Below are positions 15,286 to 23,912 of a DNA stretch of 64,000 nucleotides, in pieces. The stretch is taken from assembly GCF_004799755.1 (NCBI RefSeq), contig NZ_SLUB01000003.1, positions 1 to 64,000 of the forward strand, in the 5' to 3' direction. A program made the position numbers and the translations under genes. Under the pieces are notes generated by a model. That model made no database searches. It was not told the DNA's origin and saw only the letters and a list, made by a program, of their open reading frames with translations. The first letter of the stretch is position 1, and the number at the start of each line of letters is the position of its first letter. The DNA is from Bacillus timonensis (GTDB lineage Bacteria; Bacillota; Bacilli; Bacillales; Bacillaceae_L).

Positions 15286-16974
15286 TTAATTTACTTTGGT
15301 TCGTTTTTCCTTTTCTTCTTCCACTAACACTCTTCTCAGTACTTTACCTACCATTGTTTTAGGTAATTCTTTTCTAAATTCATAGACTCTTGGAACTTTA
15401 TAGGCAGCCAGATGCTTACGGCAATGTTTATCAAGCTCTTCTTCTGTGCATTGCTGACCTTCTTTTAAAACAACATATGCCTTTACAGTTTCACCGCGAT
15501 ATGGATCAGGAATTCCAGCAACAACAGCCTCTTGAATCTTTTCATATTCAAAAAGGACTTCCTCTACCTCTCTTGGGTAAATATTAAATCCACCCGCAAT
15601 AATCATATCCTTTTTGCGATCTACCACATAGAAAAATCCATCCTCATCCATATAACCCAAATCACCTGTTAATAACCAGCCATCTCGAAATGTTGCTGCT
15701 GTCTCCTCGGGTTTATTCCAATATCCTTTCATGACCTGAGGACCTTTTACAGCAATTTCACCAATTTCACCAAATCCGACAGGCTCACCTGTTTCCATTG
15801 AATGCACAGCTGCATCTGTGTCTGGCCATGGCAACCCAATACTGCCGTTTACACGATGACCCCAAAGTAAATTCGCATGTGTTACAGGGGAGGCCTCCGA
15901 TAATCCATAGCCTTCGACTAGCTTCCCACCAGTTATTTTTTCAAATTGTTCTTGAACTTCAAGTGGCAATGCTGCCGAACCACTAATACAGGAATCAATA
16001 GAAGATAAATCATACTTATTAAGGTCGGGGTGATTCAATAATCCAATGTACATTGTTGGTGCACCCGGAAATAATGTTGGCCTCATCTTATGAATTGTTT
16101 TTAATGTGTCTCCTGCGTCAAATTTTGGCATAAGAATCATTTTGGAAGCCATCATTATCGAGAGATTTAATACTGTGGTCATGCCATATACATGGAAAAA
16201 TGGAAGAATTGCTAATACAGATTCTTCTCCTTTTTTACATTTATACATCCACTTTGAACACATCATTGTATTTGCAACTAAATTACGATGTGTTAACATT
16301 ACTCCTTTTGGAAAACCCGTTGTTCCTCCTGTATATTGTAATAATGCAAGGTCTTCTTCTGGATCAATCTCTATATCGATTTCTTTTGCCTCGGAATTCT
16401 TGATAATTTCCCTTAACAAGTGGTTCGTACCCTCATGCTCAACTTTAACTACAATACCATATTGCTTCTTTTGAATGAAAGGATAAATTAAATTTTTAGG
16501 GAAAGGTAGATAATCCTTAATTTCGGTCACAATGATGTGTTCAAGTTGTGTTAGCGCTTTCACTTTTGAGACACGTGGAAAAAGGATATCCAATGTAATG
16601 ATTGCTTTTGAACCTGAATCCATTAGATGATACTCAAGTTCTCTTTCCGTATACAAAGGGTTCGTCTGGACAACAATCGCACCTGAAAATAATACACCGT
16701 AATAGGCAATAACACCTTGGGGACAGTTTGGCAACATGATGGCAATTCGGTCTCCTTTTTTGATCCCTTGCTCCACCAGATAGTTTGCTAGCTTCAATGA
16801 CTCCTCATACACCTGCGAAAAAGTTAATTCTTTTCCTTGAAAATGAACTGCTGTTTTTTGAGGATATTCAGTAGCTGTTCGTTTCAAATACGTTTGAATC
16901 GGAATGCTCTCGTATTCAAGCGTATGTGGAATTTCCTCCGGATAATTTGCTAACCACGGTCTTTCTAACTCCAT
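15286..16974 (-). CDS. lcfA: Long-chain fatty-acid-CoA ligase
   Basis: A 562-residue AMP-forming acyl-CoA synthetase that activates fatty acids for beta-oxidation. The AMP-binding P-loop motif LQYTGGTTGFPKG, the GYGLSEASP motif and the C-terminal FYVVDRKKDMIIAGGFNIYP are all present. I choose the ATG at 16974 (MELERPW) because GGGAGG lies seven bases upstream. It heads the beta-oxidation cluster and has its own sigma-A promoter at 17060-17088. The leader contains a 12-bp palindrome but not a canonical FadR box. Confidence 0.93.
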   Translation of the reverse strand: MELERPWLANYPEEIPHTLEYESIPIQTYLKRTATEYPQKTAVHFQGKELTFSQVYEESLKLANYLVEQGIKKGDRIAIMLPNCPQGVIAYYGVLFSGAIVVQTNPLYTERELEYHLMDSGSKAIITLDILFPRVSKVKALTQLEHIIVTEIKDYLPFPKNLIYPFIQKKQYGIVVKVEHEGTNHLLREIIKNSEAKEIDIEIDPEEDLALLQYTGGTTGFPKGVMLTHRNLVANTMMCSKWMYKCKKGEESVLAILPFFHVYGMTTVLNLSIMMASKMILMPKFDAGDTLKTIHKMRPTLFPGAPTMYIGLLNHPDLNKYDLSSIDSCISGSAALPLEVQEQFEKITGGKLVEGYGLSEASPVTHANLLWGHRVNGSIGLPWPDTDAAVHSMETGEPVGFGEIGEIAVKGPQVMKGYWNKPEETAATFRDGWLLTGDLGYMDEDGFFYVVDRKKDMIIAGGFNIYPREVEEVLFEYEKIQEAVVAGIPDPYRGETVKAYVVLKEGQQCTEEELDKHCRKHLAAYKVPRVYEFRKELPKTMVGKVLRRVLVEEEKEKRTKVN

Positions 16975-17012
16975 CTGATAACCTCCCTTATTCACTTTTT
17001 TATCGAGAATAC

Positions 17013-17024
17013 GAATACGTATTC
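17013..17024. promoter_or_regulatory. 12-bp palindrome in the lcfA leader
   Basis: GAATACGTATTC is a perfect dyad about 30 nt downstream of the expected start of transcription. It shares GAAT/ATTC arms with FadR sites but has shorter spacing, so the bound protein, if any, is unknown. Confidence 0.35.
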
Positions 17025-17059
17025 AATGACCAGTTTGAATTTTCAAACCATTTATACTC

Positions 17060-17088
17060 ATTATAGTATAATGAATATTCCGTGACAA
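17060..17088 (-). promoter_or_regulatory. Sigma-A promoter of lcfA
   Basis: TTGTCA (17083-17088), 17 bp, TATAAT (17060-17065) on the minus strand. Confidence 0.75.
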
Positions 17089-17130
17089 TTACATTCATGA
17101 ATTGTTGTTGCTGTTTACTACGATTTTACG

Positions 17131-17166
17131 ACAAAAATATAGGGCTAATGGTTATTCCATCAGCCC
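17131..17166 (-). terminator. Terminator after yshE and the small ORF
   Basis: GGGCTGATGG and CCATTAGCCC form a 10-bp stem with one G-U pair, followed by TATATTTTT on the minus strand. Confidence 0.8.
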
Positions 17167-17172
17167 CATACG

Positions 17173-17250
17173 TTATAAAACCAAATATATTATTCCAATG
17201 ACCACAAAGATTCCACTAACTACTAACAAAATTTTAGCTAGCTTTTCCAT
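17173..17250 (-). CDS. Possible 25-residue membrane peptide
   Basis: An ATG two bases after the yshE stop opens a 25-codon frame ending before the shared terminator. The peptide begins MEKLAKIL and is then almost purely hydrophobic (V, I, L, G, F, Y), i.e. one membrane-spanning helix with a charged N-terminus. A weak GGTGG lies inside the end of yshE, so translation would depend on coupling. I do not recognise it. It could equally be a chance frame. Confidence 0.4.
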   Translation of the reverse strand: MEKLAKILLVVSGIFVVIGIIYLVL

Positions 17251-17252
17251 AT

Positions 17253-17672
17253 TTAAAAACCACCATTTCCGATCCCTGCGCCAATTACATATGAAAGTCC
17301 CACTGATATGATTAAGGATATCAGCCCTACTGCGCGATTATCTTGTTGTATTTCAACATCGATGTTGAACCTTGGAGTTAGAAATTCAAAAATAAAATAG
17401 CCAATTAATAGGAGGAAGAATCCAAATACGCCCCAGCTGATCATGACGAAGAGTGAGTCATGATTTTGAATGGAGTAGCGAAATATATTTGCGATTCCGA
17501 AGATTTTCCCACCGGTTGCCATTGCGACTGACAGGTTCCCCTTTTGGATTTCTTCCCAATTTTTATATTTGGTGACTAATTCAAATATGGCCATAAACAG
17601 AACCATACACAGTATAACCACACTGTAGTTAGCAGCTGTTAACACATACTCATTATCCCAAAATTGCTCCAT
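17253..17672 (-). CDS. yshE: DUF350 membrane protein YshE
   Basis: A 139-residue protein with four predicted membrane segments (about residues 15-32, 50-60, 73-93 and 112-135) and a Gly-rich end (GAGIGNGGF). It belongs to the DUF350/UPF0719 family, whose role is unknown. It follows mutS2 by only about 40 bp, as yshE does in B. subtilis, so the two are probably cotranscribed. A terminator follows at 17131-17166. Confidence 0.8.
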   Translation of the reverse strand: MEQFWDNEYVLTAANYSVVILCMVLFMAIFELVTKYKNWEEIQKGNLSVAMATGGKIFGIANIFRYSIQNHDSLFVMISWGVFGFFLLLIGYFIFEFLTPRFNIDVEIQQDNRAVGLISLIISVGLSYVIGAGIGNGGF

Positions 17673-17711
17673 CTTCTTCTCTCCCTATTAGAGATTGCAC
17701 TTCATTTGTGT

Positions 17712-20072
17712 TTATTTGAGTTCTACAACCGTGACGCCTGTTCCACCTTCTCCTGCTTCCCCAAATCTTGTTGATTTTACAGAACGGTGATTTTTCAGGT
17801 ATTCTTGAACTCCCTGCCTTAGGGCACCAGTTCCTTTTCCATGGATAATCGAAACACGTGGATATCCCGCTAATAAAGCATCATCAATGTATTTTTCCAC
17901 TCTTGCTAGTGCATTTTCATATCGTTCACCACGTAAGTCAAGCTCCAGACTAACATGATAATCTTTACCTCTTACTGTTGCAAGAGGTTTTGTTTCCACT
18001 GGTTTCGGGCTACTCACATACTCAAGGTCATTTTCCTTTACTTTCATTTTTAAAATTCCAATTTGTACCTGCCATTCATTATTTCCAGCCTTTTCAATTA
18101 GGTGACCCTTTTGATTTAAACTGATTACCTTCACTTCGTCACCTGGAACAAGCTTTCTCTTCGTTTTCGTTACAACAGATTGTTTACTTGTTTTTTCTGT
18201 AAGCTTTGGAACGGCATTTTCCAAGCGTTTTTTCGCATCAATCAATTGATGTTCTTTGACAAGTGATTGTTGTTCAAGTTTCATTTTACGTAAATCGCGA
18301 ATAACACCTTCTGCTTCAGCTTTTGCGTTTTCAATTGTTTCAGCTGCTTTTTGTTCAGCTTTTTCATATAATTTATCACGCTGTTCATTAAATTCGATGA
18401 TTTGCTGTTGTAGCTGCTTATGAAGGTTTTCAGCTTGTTTACGGATTTCTTCTGCGTCATCAAGCTCTTGCTCAGCATCCTTTTTACTTTTTTCCAAGGA
18501 TGCAATCATATTTTCAACTGTATTCGTTTCAGAGCTAATATGACTTTTTGCGAGCTTTATAATCTTATCTGAAAGTCCAAGACGTTTTGAAATTTCAAAT
18601 GCATTACTTCGTCCGGGGACTCCAATTAATAGCTTATATGTCGGGCTCAATGTTTCTATATTGAATTCAACACTTGCATTTATAACCCCTTCTCGATTGT
18701 ATCCATATGCTTTAAGCTCTGGATAATGCGTTGTAGCAATCACCCTCGCACCACGATTATAGACTTCATCAAGAATGGAAATTGCAAGTGCAGCTCCTTC
18801 CTGTGGATCGGTTCCTGCTCCCAATTCATCAAAAAGCACTAAACTATTTTCATCAACACGCTTTAAAATATCTACAATATTTACCATATGGGATGAAAAC
18901 GTACTTAAGCTTTGTTCGATCGATTGTTCGTCCCCGATGTCAGCATACACCGATTCAAATACCGCAATCTCTGACTCTTCCTGTGCAGGGATTTGTAAAC
19001 CTGATTGTGCCATAATCGTTAATAATCCGATTGTTTTTAATGTCACGGTTTTACCACCTGTATTTGGACCAGTAATAACGATTGAAGTAAAGTCTTTACC
19101 AAGCTCAATATCATTAGGAACCACTACTTGTGGGTCAATTAACGGATGGCGGCCCTTTTTTATTAGGACATACCCATCGCCATTAATTTTTGGTTTCGAG
19201 CCTATTACTTTTTTACTGTAGCTCGCTTTTGTGAACATAAAGTCAAGTTCACCAAGTGTCTCGACATTCTGATAAAGTGATTCAGCTTCACCTGCTACCT
19301 CATTTGACAACTCGAGTAAAATGCGATCAATTTCTTGTTTTTCTCTCACTCTCGCCTCTTGCAGTACATTATTAAGCTCCACTACTGATTGCGGTTCAAT
19401 AAATAGTGTAGCACCTGAAGAGGATTGATCATGAACGATTCCGCCATATGTCCCACGGTATTCTTGTTTAACCGGGATTACATATCGGTCATTACGAATC
19501 GTAATAATGGCATCTGAAAGTGTTTTTTGGGCGGATGACGAACGAATAATTTGTTCAAGTTTTTCCCTAATTCTTGCTTCACTGCTACGGAGCTGTACGC
19601 GAATTCCACGTAATTTGTCACTCGCGCCATCCATGACCACTCCATTATCATCAATACTGTTTTTTATTTTTTGTTCAAGCTCGAATAAGGGCGTAATGCT
19701 TGTAACTAGTTCTCCTAATATAGGTAGAACAATATCATCCTCAATCATGCCCTCTATAAATTTCTTCATTTGACGTCCGGCATAAATTGTACCTGCAATA
19801 TCCAATAGCTCCATCGTATTTAGAGCTCCACCGATGCTAGCTCGCTTTATGGAAGCTCTAATATCTGTTAATCCTCCGAGCGGAACATTCCCTTTTAAGC
19901 GTAATACCTTCGCAGCTTCATCTGTTTGTTCTTGTAGAAAAATAACCTCCTCTACATTTGTGGATGGGATCATTTTATCTACTTTTTCTCTTCCTAATGA
20001 GGATGAGACATGCTGTTTGAGCTGCTCCTTTACTTTATCAAACTCTAATACCTTTAAAACTCGTGGTTGCAT
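17712..20072 (-). CDS. mutS2: Endonuclease MutS2
   Basis: A protein of about 786 residues. It has a MutS core and ATPase with Walker [14 protein letters not shown], Walker [17 protein letters not shown], a long Gln/Glu/Lys-rich coiled coil (about 510-640), a KOW-like segment, and a C-terminal Smr nuclease domain ([23 protein letters not shown]). It lacks the mismatch-recognition domain of MutS. The family is linked to recombination control and, in B. subtilis, to rescue of collided ribosomes. I take the ATG at 20072 ([11 protein letters not shown]) because AGAAGGGAG stands upstream. Confidence 0.95.
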   Translation of the reverse strand: MQPRVLKVLEFDKVKEQLKQHVSSSLGREKVDKMIPSTNVEEVIFLQEQTDEAAKVLRLKGNVPLGGLTDIRASIKRASIGGALNTMELLDIAGTIYAGRQMKKFIEGMIEDDIVLPILGELVTSITPLFELEQKIKNSIDDNGVVMDGASDKLRGIRVQLRSSEARIREKLEQIIRSSSAQKTLSDAIITIRNDRYVIPVKQEYRGTYGGIVHDQSSSGATLFIEPQSVVELNNVLQEARVREKQEIDRILLELSNEVAGEAESLYQNVETLGELDFMFTKASYSKKVIGSKPKINGDGYVLIKKGRHPLIDPQVVVPNDIELGKDFTSIVITGPNTGGKTVTLKTIGLLTIMAQSGLQIPAQEESEIAVFESVYADIGDEQSIEQSLSTFSSHMVNIVDILKRVDENSLVLFDELGAGTDPQEGAALAISILDEVYNRGARVIATTHYPELKAYGYNREGVINASVEFNIETLSPTYKLLIGVPGRSNAFEISKRLGLSDKIIKLAKSHISSETNTVENMIASLEKSKKDAEQELDDAEEIRKQAENLHKQLQQQIIEFNEQRDKLYEKAEQKAAETIENAKAEAEGVIRDLRKMKLEQQSLVKEHQLIDAKKRLENAVPKLTEKTSKQSVVTKTKRKLVPGDEVKVISLNQKGHLIEKAGNNEWQVQIGILKMKVKENDLEYVSSPKPVETKPLATVRGKDYHVSLELDLRGERYENALARVEKYIDDALLAGYPRVSIIHGKGTGALRQGVQEYLKNHRSVKSTRFGEAGEGGTGVTVVELK

Positions 20073-20126
20073 GCTTAAACTCCCTTCTTGCACCAACTGC
20101 TTCAACATCAAGGCTCCGATTTAATC

Positions 20127-21845
20127 TTATAAATTTCGTTTTAGATATGCAATGAGCTCATCCTTATCCCATGTATTAATGACATTCTCCTTTTTAATCC
20201 ACCCTTTTATTGCAGCGGAAACGCCATATCCCATATCCTCTAGCATGTCCAAATTATGAGCATCCGTGTTAATGACTAGTTTTACGCCCTTCTCCTGTGC
20301 CTTTTTAATATATTCTGAAGAAAGGTCCAATCGGTTCAGATTCGCATTTAGTTCTAACGCAGTATTTGTTTCTTTTGCTAACTCAATTAACATATCGACA
20401 TCTACGTCATACCCTTTTCTTCGCCCGATAATCCTTCCAGTAGGGTGTGCGATAATATCTACATGTAGACTTTCAAGAGCCGTTTTTAAACGCTGCATGA
20501 TTTTCTCTCTTGGTTGAGAAAAGCTTGAATGGATGGATGCAATCACAACATCAACATCTCGAATAATGTCGTCGTTATAATCAAGACTGCCATCTGGTAA
20601 GATATCCATTTCAACACCTGTAAATATTGTAAAATCGTCATATTTTTCATTTAATCTTTTGATTTCTTTGTGTTGTTCTAGTAAACGCTCAGGTGTTAGC
20701 CCATTCGCCACGCGTAAGTATTGGGAATGGTCTGTAATCGCCATATAACGATAACCTTTATTCCTGCAAGCCTCTACCATTTCTTCGATGGTGTAGGCAC
20801 CATCACTCCAAGATGTATGCATATGGAGATCACCCTTTATATCTTCGAGCTGAATATGGTCCACTTTCTTTTGGAATGCATCTACCTCAGAGCCATCCTC
20901 TCTAAGCTCTGGCGGGATGAAGGTAAGTCCAAAATATCGGTAGAATTCTTCTTCCGTTTCAAACGTTTTTATTTCACCTGATTCACTGTTTTCAACGCCA
21001 TACTCACTAATTTTCTCACCACGTTCTTTTGCTAATTGCCTCATTCTCACATTATGGTCTTTGCTTCCCGTAAAATGGTGAAGAGTCGTTGCAAATTCAT
21101 GTGGTTTCACGAGACGAAAGTCAACCGAAATATCATAGCTATATGAAATTTGGACGGAAACCTTTGTATCTCCACTTGCTATAATTCCATTAATGCCGTT
21201 TAGCTGTAAAAGCTGTTCTCGCACTTTTTCAGGTTCATTTGTTGCAATAATAAAATCAAGGTCTTTGATTGTTTCTCTCATCCGGCGAAGACTGCCTGCA
21301 CGGGAAAATGTGTGAATTCCATCCATCTTACTAAGCTGTTCCTCAATTTCTTCAGCTAGTGCAAGCATTAAAGCAATCGGCAAGCGATCCGGTCGTTTGC
21401 CATATTCCTCAATGGCAGCAAGTATTTTTTCTTCCGTTTTCTTTCCGAAGCCTGCTAGACTCTGAATTTTTTCATTTTGGCATGCTTGTTTTAACATTTC
21501 CATATCTTCTATACCTAGTTCCTGATAGAGCTTGGCTATTTTTTTGCCACCAAGTCCTGGCAGGTTAAGTAAGGGGATTAGGCCTTCAGGTACCTTTTCT
21601 TTTAATTCATTTAACACTGATGATTCTTCAGTATCGATGTATTCTGTAATCACCGCCGCTGTTCCTTTGCCAATTCCAGGTAATGATGTGAAGTCATCGA
21701 TTGTTGATAAGCTTCTGTCATCATTCTCAAGGGCAGCTGCTGCTTTTCGAAAGGCTGATATTTTAAATGGGTTGTCCCCTTTTAACTCCATATAAATTGC
21801 AATTGTTTCTAAAAGATGGATTACATCTTTTTTATTGACTGTCAT
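20127..21845 (-). CDS. polX: DNA polymerase X with PHP exonuclease domain
   Basis: A 572-residue family X polymerase of the bacterial PolX type. Order: 8-kDa helical domain with helix-hairpin-helix motifs (LPGIGKGTAAV, LPGLGGKKIAKLY), palm with the metal aspartates in DLDFIIATN and SVDFRLV, then a C-terminal PHP domain with metal-binding DLHMHTSWSDG, HSSFS and NTDAHN. Such enzymes fill short gaps in base-excision repair and have 3'-5' exonuclease and AP-endonuclease activity. The ATG at 21845 is chosen because AGGTGG lies upstream. Confidence 0.94.
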   Translation of the reverse strand: MTVNKKDVIHLLETIAIYMELKGDNPFKISAFRKAAAALENDDRSLSTIDDFTSLPGIGKGTAAVITEYIDTEESSVLNELKEKVPEGLIPLLNLPGLGGKKIAKLYQELGIEDMEMLKQACQNEKIQSLAGFGKKTEEKILAAIEEYGKRPDRLPIALMLALAEEIEEQLSKMDGIHTFSRAGSLRRMRETIKDLDFIIATNEPEKVREQLLQLNGINGIIASGDTKVSVQISYSYDISVDFRLVKPHEFATTLHHFTGSKDHNVRMRQLAKERGEKISEYGVENSESGEIKTFETEEEFYRYFGLTFIPPELREDGSEVDAFQKKVDHIQLEDIKGDLHMHTSWSDGAYTIEEMVEACRNKGYRYMAITDHSQYLRVANGLTPERLLEQHKEIKRLNEKYDDFTIFTGVEMDILPDGSLDYNDDIIRDVDVVIASIHSSFSQPREKIMQRLKTALESLHVDIIAHPTGRIIGRRKGYDVDVDMLIELAKETNTALELNANLNRLDLSSEYIKKAQEKGVKLVINTDAHNLDMLEDMGYGVSAAIKGWIKKENVINTWDKDELIAYLKRNL

Positions 21846-21942
21846 GGTTACCACCTACCTATATTCCTTACGTTCAACTAACCAAAATGATACAGATTTT
21901 TTGTAAAAAAGTCACTTTTTGTGGGTTAAAAACTGATTTTCA

Positions 21943-21973
21943 CAAAAAAAACTTCTCTGTTAGAGAGAAGTTA
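21943..21973 (-). terminator. Terminator after cvpA
   Basis: AACTTCTCT and AGAGAAGTT form a 9-bp stem with a five-base loop, followed by eight T on the minus strand. It begins within the cvpA stop codon and separates zapA-cvpA from polX-mutS2. Confidence 0.85.
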
Positions 21974-22498
21974 AATCCACAAGTCCTTAATTTTACCTGT
22001 AAAGAATGGGGTATGTTGGACAATCATCTTAGCCATAAATGAATCATTAAGATTAGACTGAACGATTTCAACCGGGAGGAGTGCTCCAATATAAAGTACG
22101 ATAAACACAATTAAATAGACTTCAACAAAACCTAATAGACCTCCAGCCCACCCGTTGATTTGTTTTAAAAGTGGTAGATTTGCAAGGAAGTCTAGCATTG
22201 ATCCAATGATTTGCCATAGAAACTTTGTGGCAAAGAAGATAATAGCAAAGGCAATGGCACGATAATAAGCTGTTTCCAAATTTGTACTTTCAAATAAGAA
22301 CTTCATCGTTTCGGCATCACCGAATGTTGGATATGGAATCCATAATACTAATTTTGGCATAAGTTCATCATAATAAAGGTAGGCAACAATAAATGCAACA
22401 ATAAACCCGGTCAGATGAACGATTTGGAGAATAAATCCTCTTCTTAACCCAATTATAAATCCCATTAAAAGGATGATTATTAAGACTAAATCGAACAT
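21971..22498 (-). CDS. yshB: CvpA-family membrane protein (YshB)
   Basis: A 175-residue protein with four membrane segments (about 2-15, 24-45, 75-97 and 115-140) of the CvpA family. In E. coli the family is named for colicin V production; its biochemical role is not settled. It follows zapA by six bases and matches yshB of B. subtilis in order and length. Confidence 0.85.
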   Translation of the reverse strand: MFDLVLIIILLMGFIIGLRRGFILQIVHLTGFIVAFIVAYLYYDELMPKLVLWIPYPTFGDAETMKFLFESTNLETAYYRAIAFAIIFFATKFLWQIIGSMLDFLANLPLLKQINGWAGGLLGFVEVYLIVFIVLYIGALLPVEIVQSNLNDSFMAKMIVQHTPFFTGKIKDLWI

Positions 22499-22504
22499 AT
22501 CACG

Positions 22505-22774
22505 TCAATCCTTTTCATTTTTTGCTTGTTCTAATTGTTTTTCAAGTTCTTCATATTCTTCTTTTAGCTTTAAATGTTCATGGACTATATTTACGGCTGT
22601 TAAAACTGCCAGTTTATTAATATCAAGAGAGGGATTTTTACTGCTAATTTCTCTCATTTTATCATCGACAATTGAGGCCACAAGGCGTATATGGCTTGTG
22701 CTCTCAGACCCGATTATCGAATATTGCTGTCCATATATATCTACAGTTGTTTTTGTTTTTTGTGTCTGTGACAA
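22505..22774 (-). CDS. zapA: Cell division protein ZapA
   Basis: A protein of about 89 residues that bundles FtsZ filaments at mid-cell. The conserved core [17 protein letters not shown] and VDDKMREI is present, followed by a C-terminal coiled coil rich in Glu and Lys. The start is a TTG at 22774 with TGGAGG eight bases upstream. Longer frames would use an ATG inside that ribosome-binding site and give an unrelated hydrophobic N-terminus. It is divergent from rnhC. Confidence 0.9.
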   Translation of the reverse strand: MSQTQKTKTTVDIYGQQYSIIGSESTSHIRLVASIVDDKMREISSKNPSLDINKLAVLTAVNIVHEHLKLKEEYEELEKQLEQAKNEKD

Positions 22775-22907
22775 GTAGTTGGCCTCCATTCTAGTCAATC
22801 CTACAGATAATAATACCACGAACACGATATGTATGGAAAGAAATCTCAACAAACGTTATGATAGATTATAAAGAATCATATCTAAATATGTAAGGGGAAA
22901 GTTAATT

Positions 22908-23843
22908 TTGTCTAATACTGTCCTAAAGTGTACCCCCGGTACGATTGAAAAAATGAAATCACATTATAAAAGCCAATTACAGGCTAAGGTCCCACAGGGT
23001 GGGGTTTTTGTTGCTAAACTACCAAGCTGTACCATTACAGCATATAAATCTGGGAAAGTATTATTTCAAGGAAATGGCGCTGCTGTTGAAGCGGATAAAT
23101 GGGGAAGTTCAGAAACTTCTACTAAAACGACTGCTAATAAGAAATCTATTGCTAAAAATAGTGGTTTACCACCCGATATCGGAACACTTTCAATGGTTGG
23201 CTCTGATGAGGTTGGGACAGGTGACTATTTTGGTCCAATGACTGTTGTCGCCGCATATGTTTCGAATGAAAAGTTTGCTTTGCTAAAGGAACTTGGGGTT
23301 AAAGATTCCAAGGATTTAAATGACAAACAAATTTGTGAAATTGCTGAATCGATTATTCATGTGATTCCATATAGCCTTTTAATTTTACATAATGAAAAAT
23401 ACAATGAACTTCAAGCAAAAGGCATGACTCAAGGTAAAATGAAGGCATTGCTACATAACCAAGCAATAGGACATGTCCTAAGAAAAATTGCTCCCGCTAC
23501 ACCAGACGGTATTTTAATCGACCAATTCGCTGTTCCTGATGTGTATTTCAAACATTTAAGCGGTCAAAAGGAAATTATAAAAGACGATGTGTATTTCAGC
23601 ACAAAGGCAGAAGGTGTTCATTTATCTGTCGCCGCTGCTTCCATCATAGCAAGGTATTCTTTCGTTAAGGAATTTGATAAGCTAAGTGAAAAGGCTGGCC
23701 TTGAATTAAAAAAGGGGGCTGGAGCCCAAGTTGATGTAGTTGCTGCTAAACTGATCAAAAAGCATGGAATAAGTGCACTACGTAGCTTCACAAAGCTTCA
23801 TTTTGCAAATACAGAAAAAGCAAAGAAAATAGCTAAGATATAA
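22908..23843 (+). CDS. rnhC: Ribonuclease HIII
   Basis: A 311-residue type 2 RNase H that cuts the RNA strand of RNA-DNA hybrids. The N-terminal TBP-like domain (about 1-85) is followed by the catalytic domain with GSDEVGTGDYFGP, which contains the first acidic pair, and DQF plus AAASIIARYSF further on. TTG start at 22908 with AAGGGGAAA upstream. It is divergent from zapA and convergent with pheT, sharing the terminator at 23871-23912. Confidence 0.95.
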   Translation: MSNTVLKCTPGTIEKMKSHYKSQLQAKVPQGGVFVAKLPSCTITAYKSGKVLFQGNGAAVEADKWGSSETSTKTTANKKSIAKNSGLPPDIGTLSMVGSDEVGTGDYFGPMTVVAAYVSNEKFALLKELGVKDSKDLNDKQICEIAESIIHVIPYSLLILHNEKYNELQAKGMTQGKMKALLHNQAIGHVLRKIAPATPDGILIDQFAVPDVYFKHLSGQKEIIKDDVYFSTKAEGVHLSVAAASIIARYSFVKEFDKLSEKAGLELKKGAGAQVDVVAAKLIKKHGISALRSFTKLHFANTEKAKKIAKI

Positions 23844-23845
23844 GA

Positions 23846-23870
23846 AAGGCGCTAGTGCCTGGTGCTAGAC
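23846..23870. repeat. Short remnant of the 'GCGC...GCTAGACA' dispersed repeat
   Basis: GAAAGGCGCTAGTGCCTGG followed by TGCTAGACA resembles the two ends of the longer repeats at 27397-27520 and 37331-37510 joined together without the middle. Confidence 0.4.
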
Positions 23871-23912
23871 AAAAAAATGGAGGGGGTCCAATGTGACCCC
23901 CTCCATTTTTTA
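23871..23912. terminator. Bidirectional terminator between rnhC and pheT
   Basis: AATGGAGGGGGTC pairs with GACCCCCTCCATT, with an A run before and a T run after, so it can end transcription from both sides. Confidence 0.9.
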
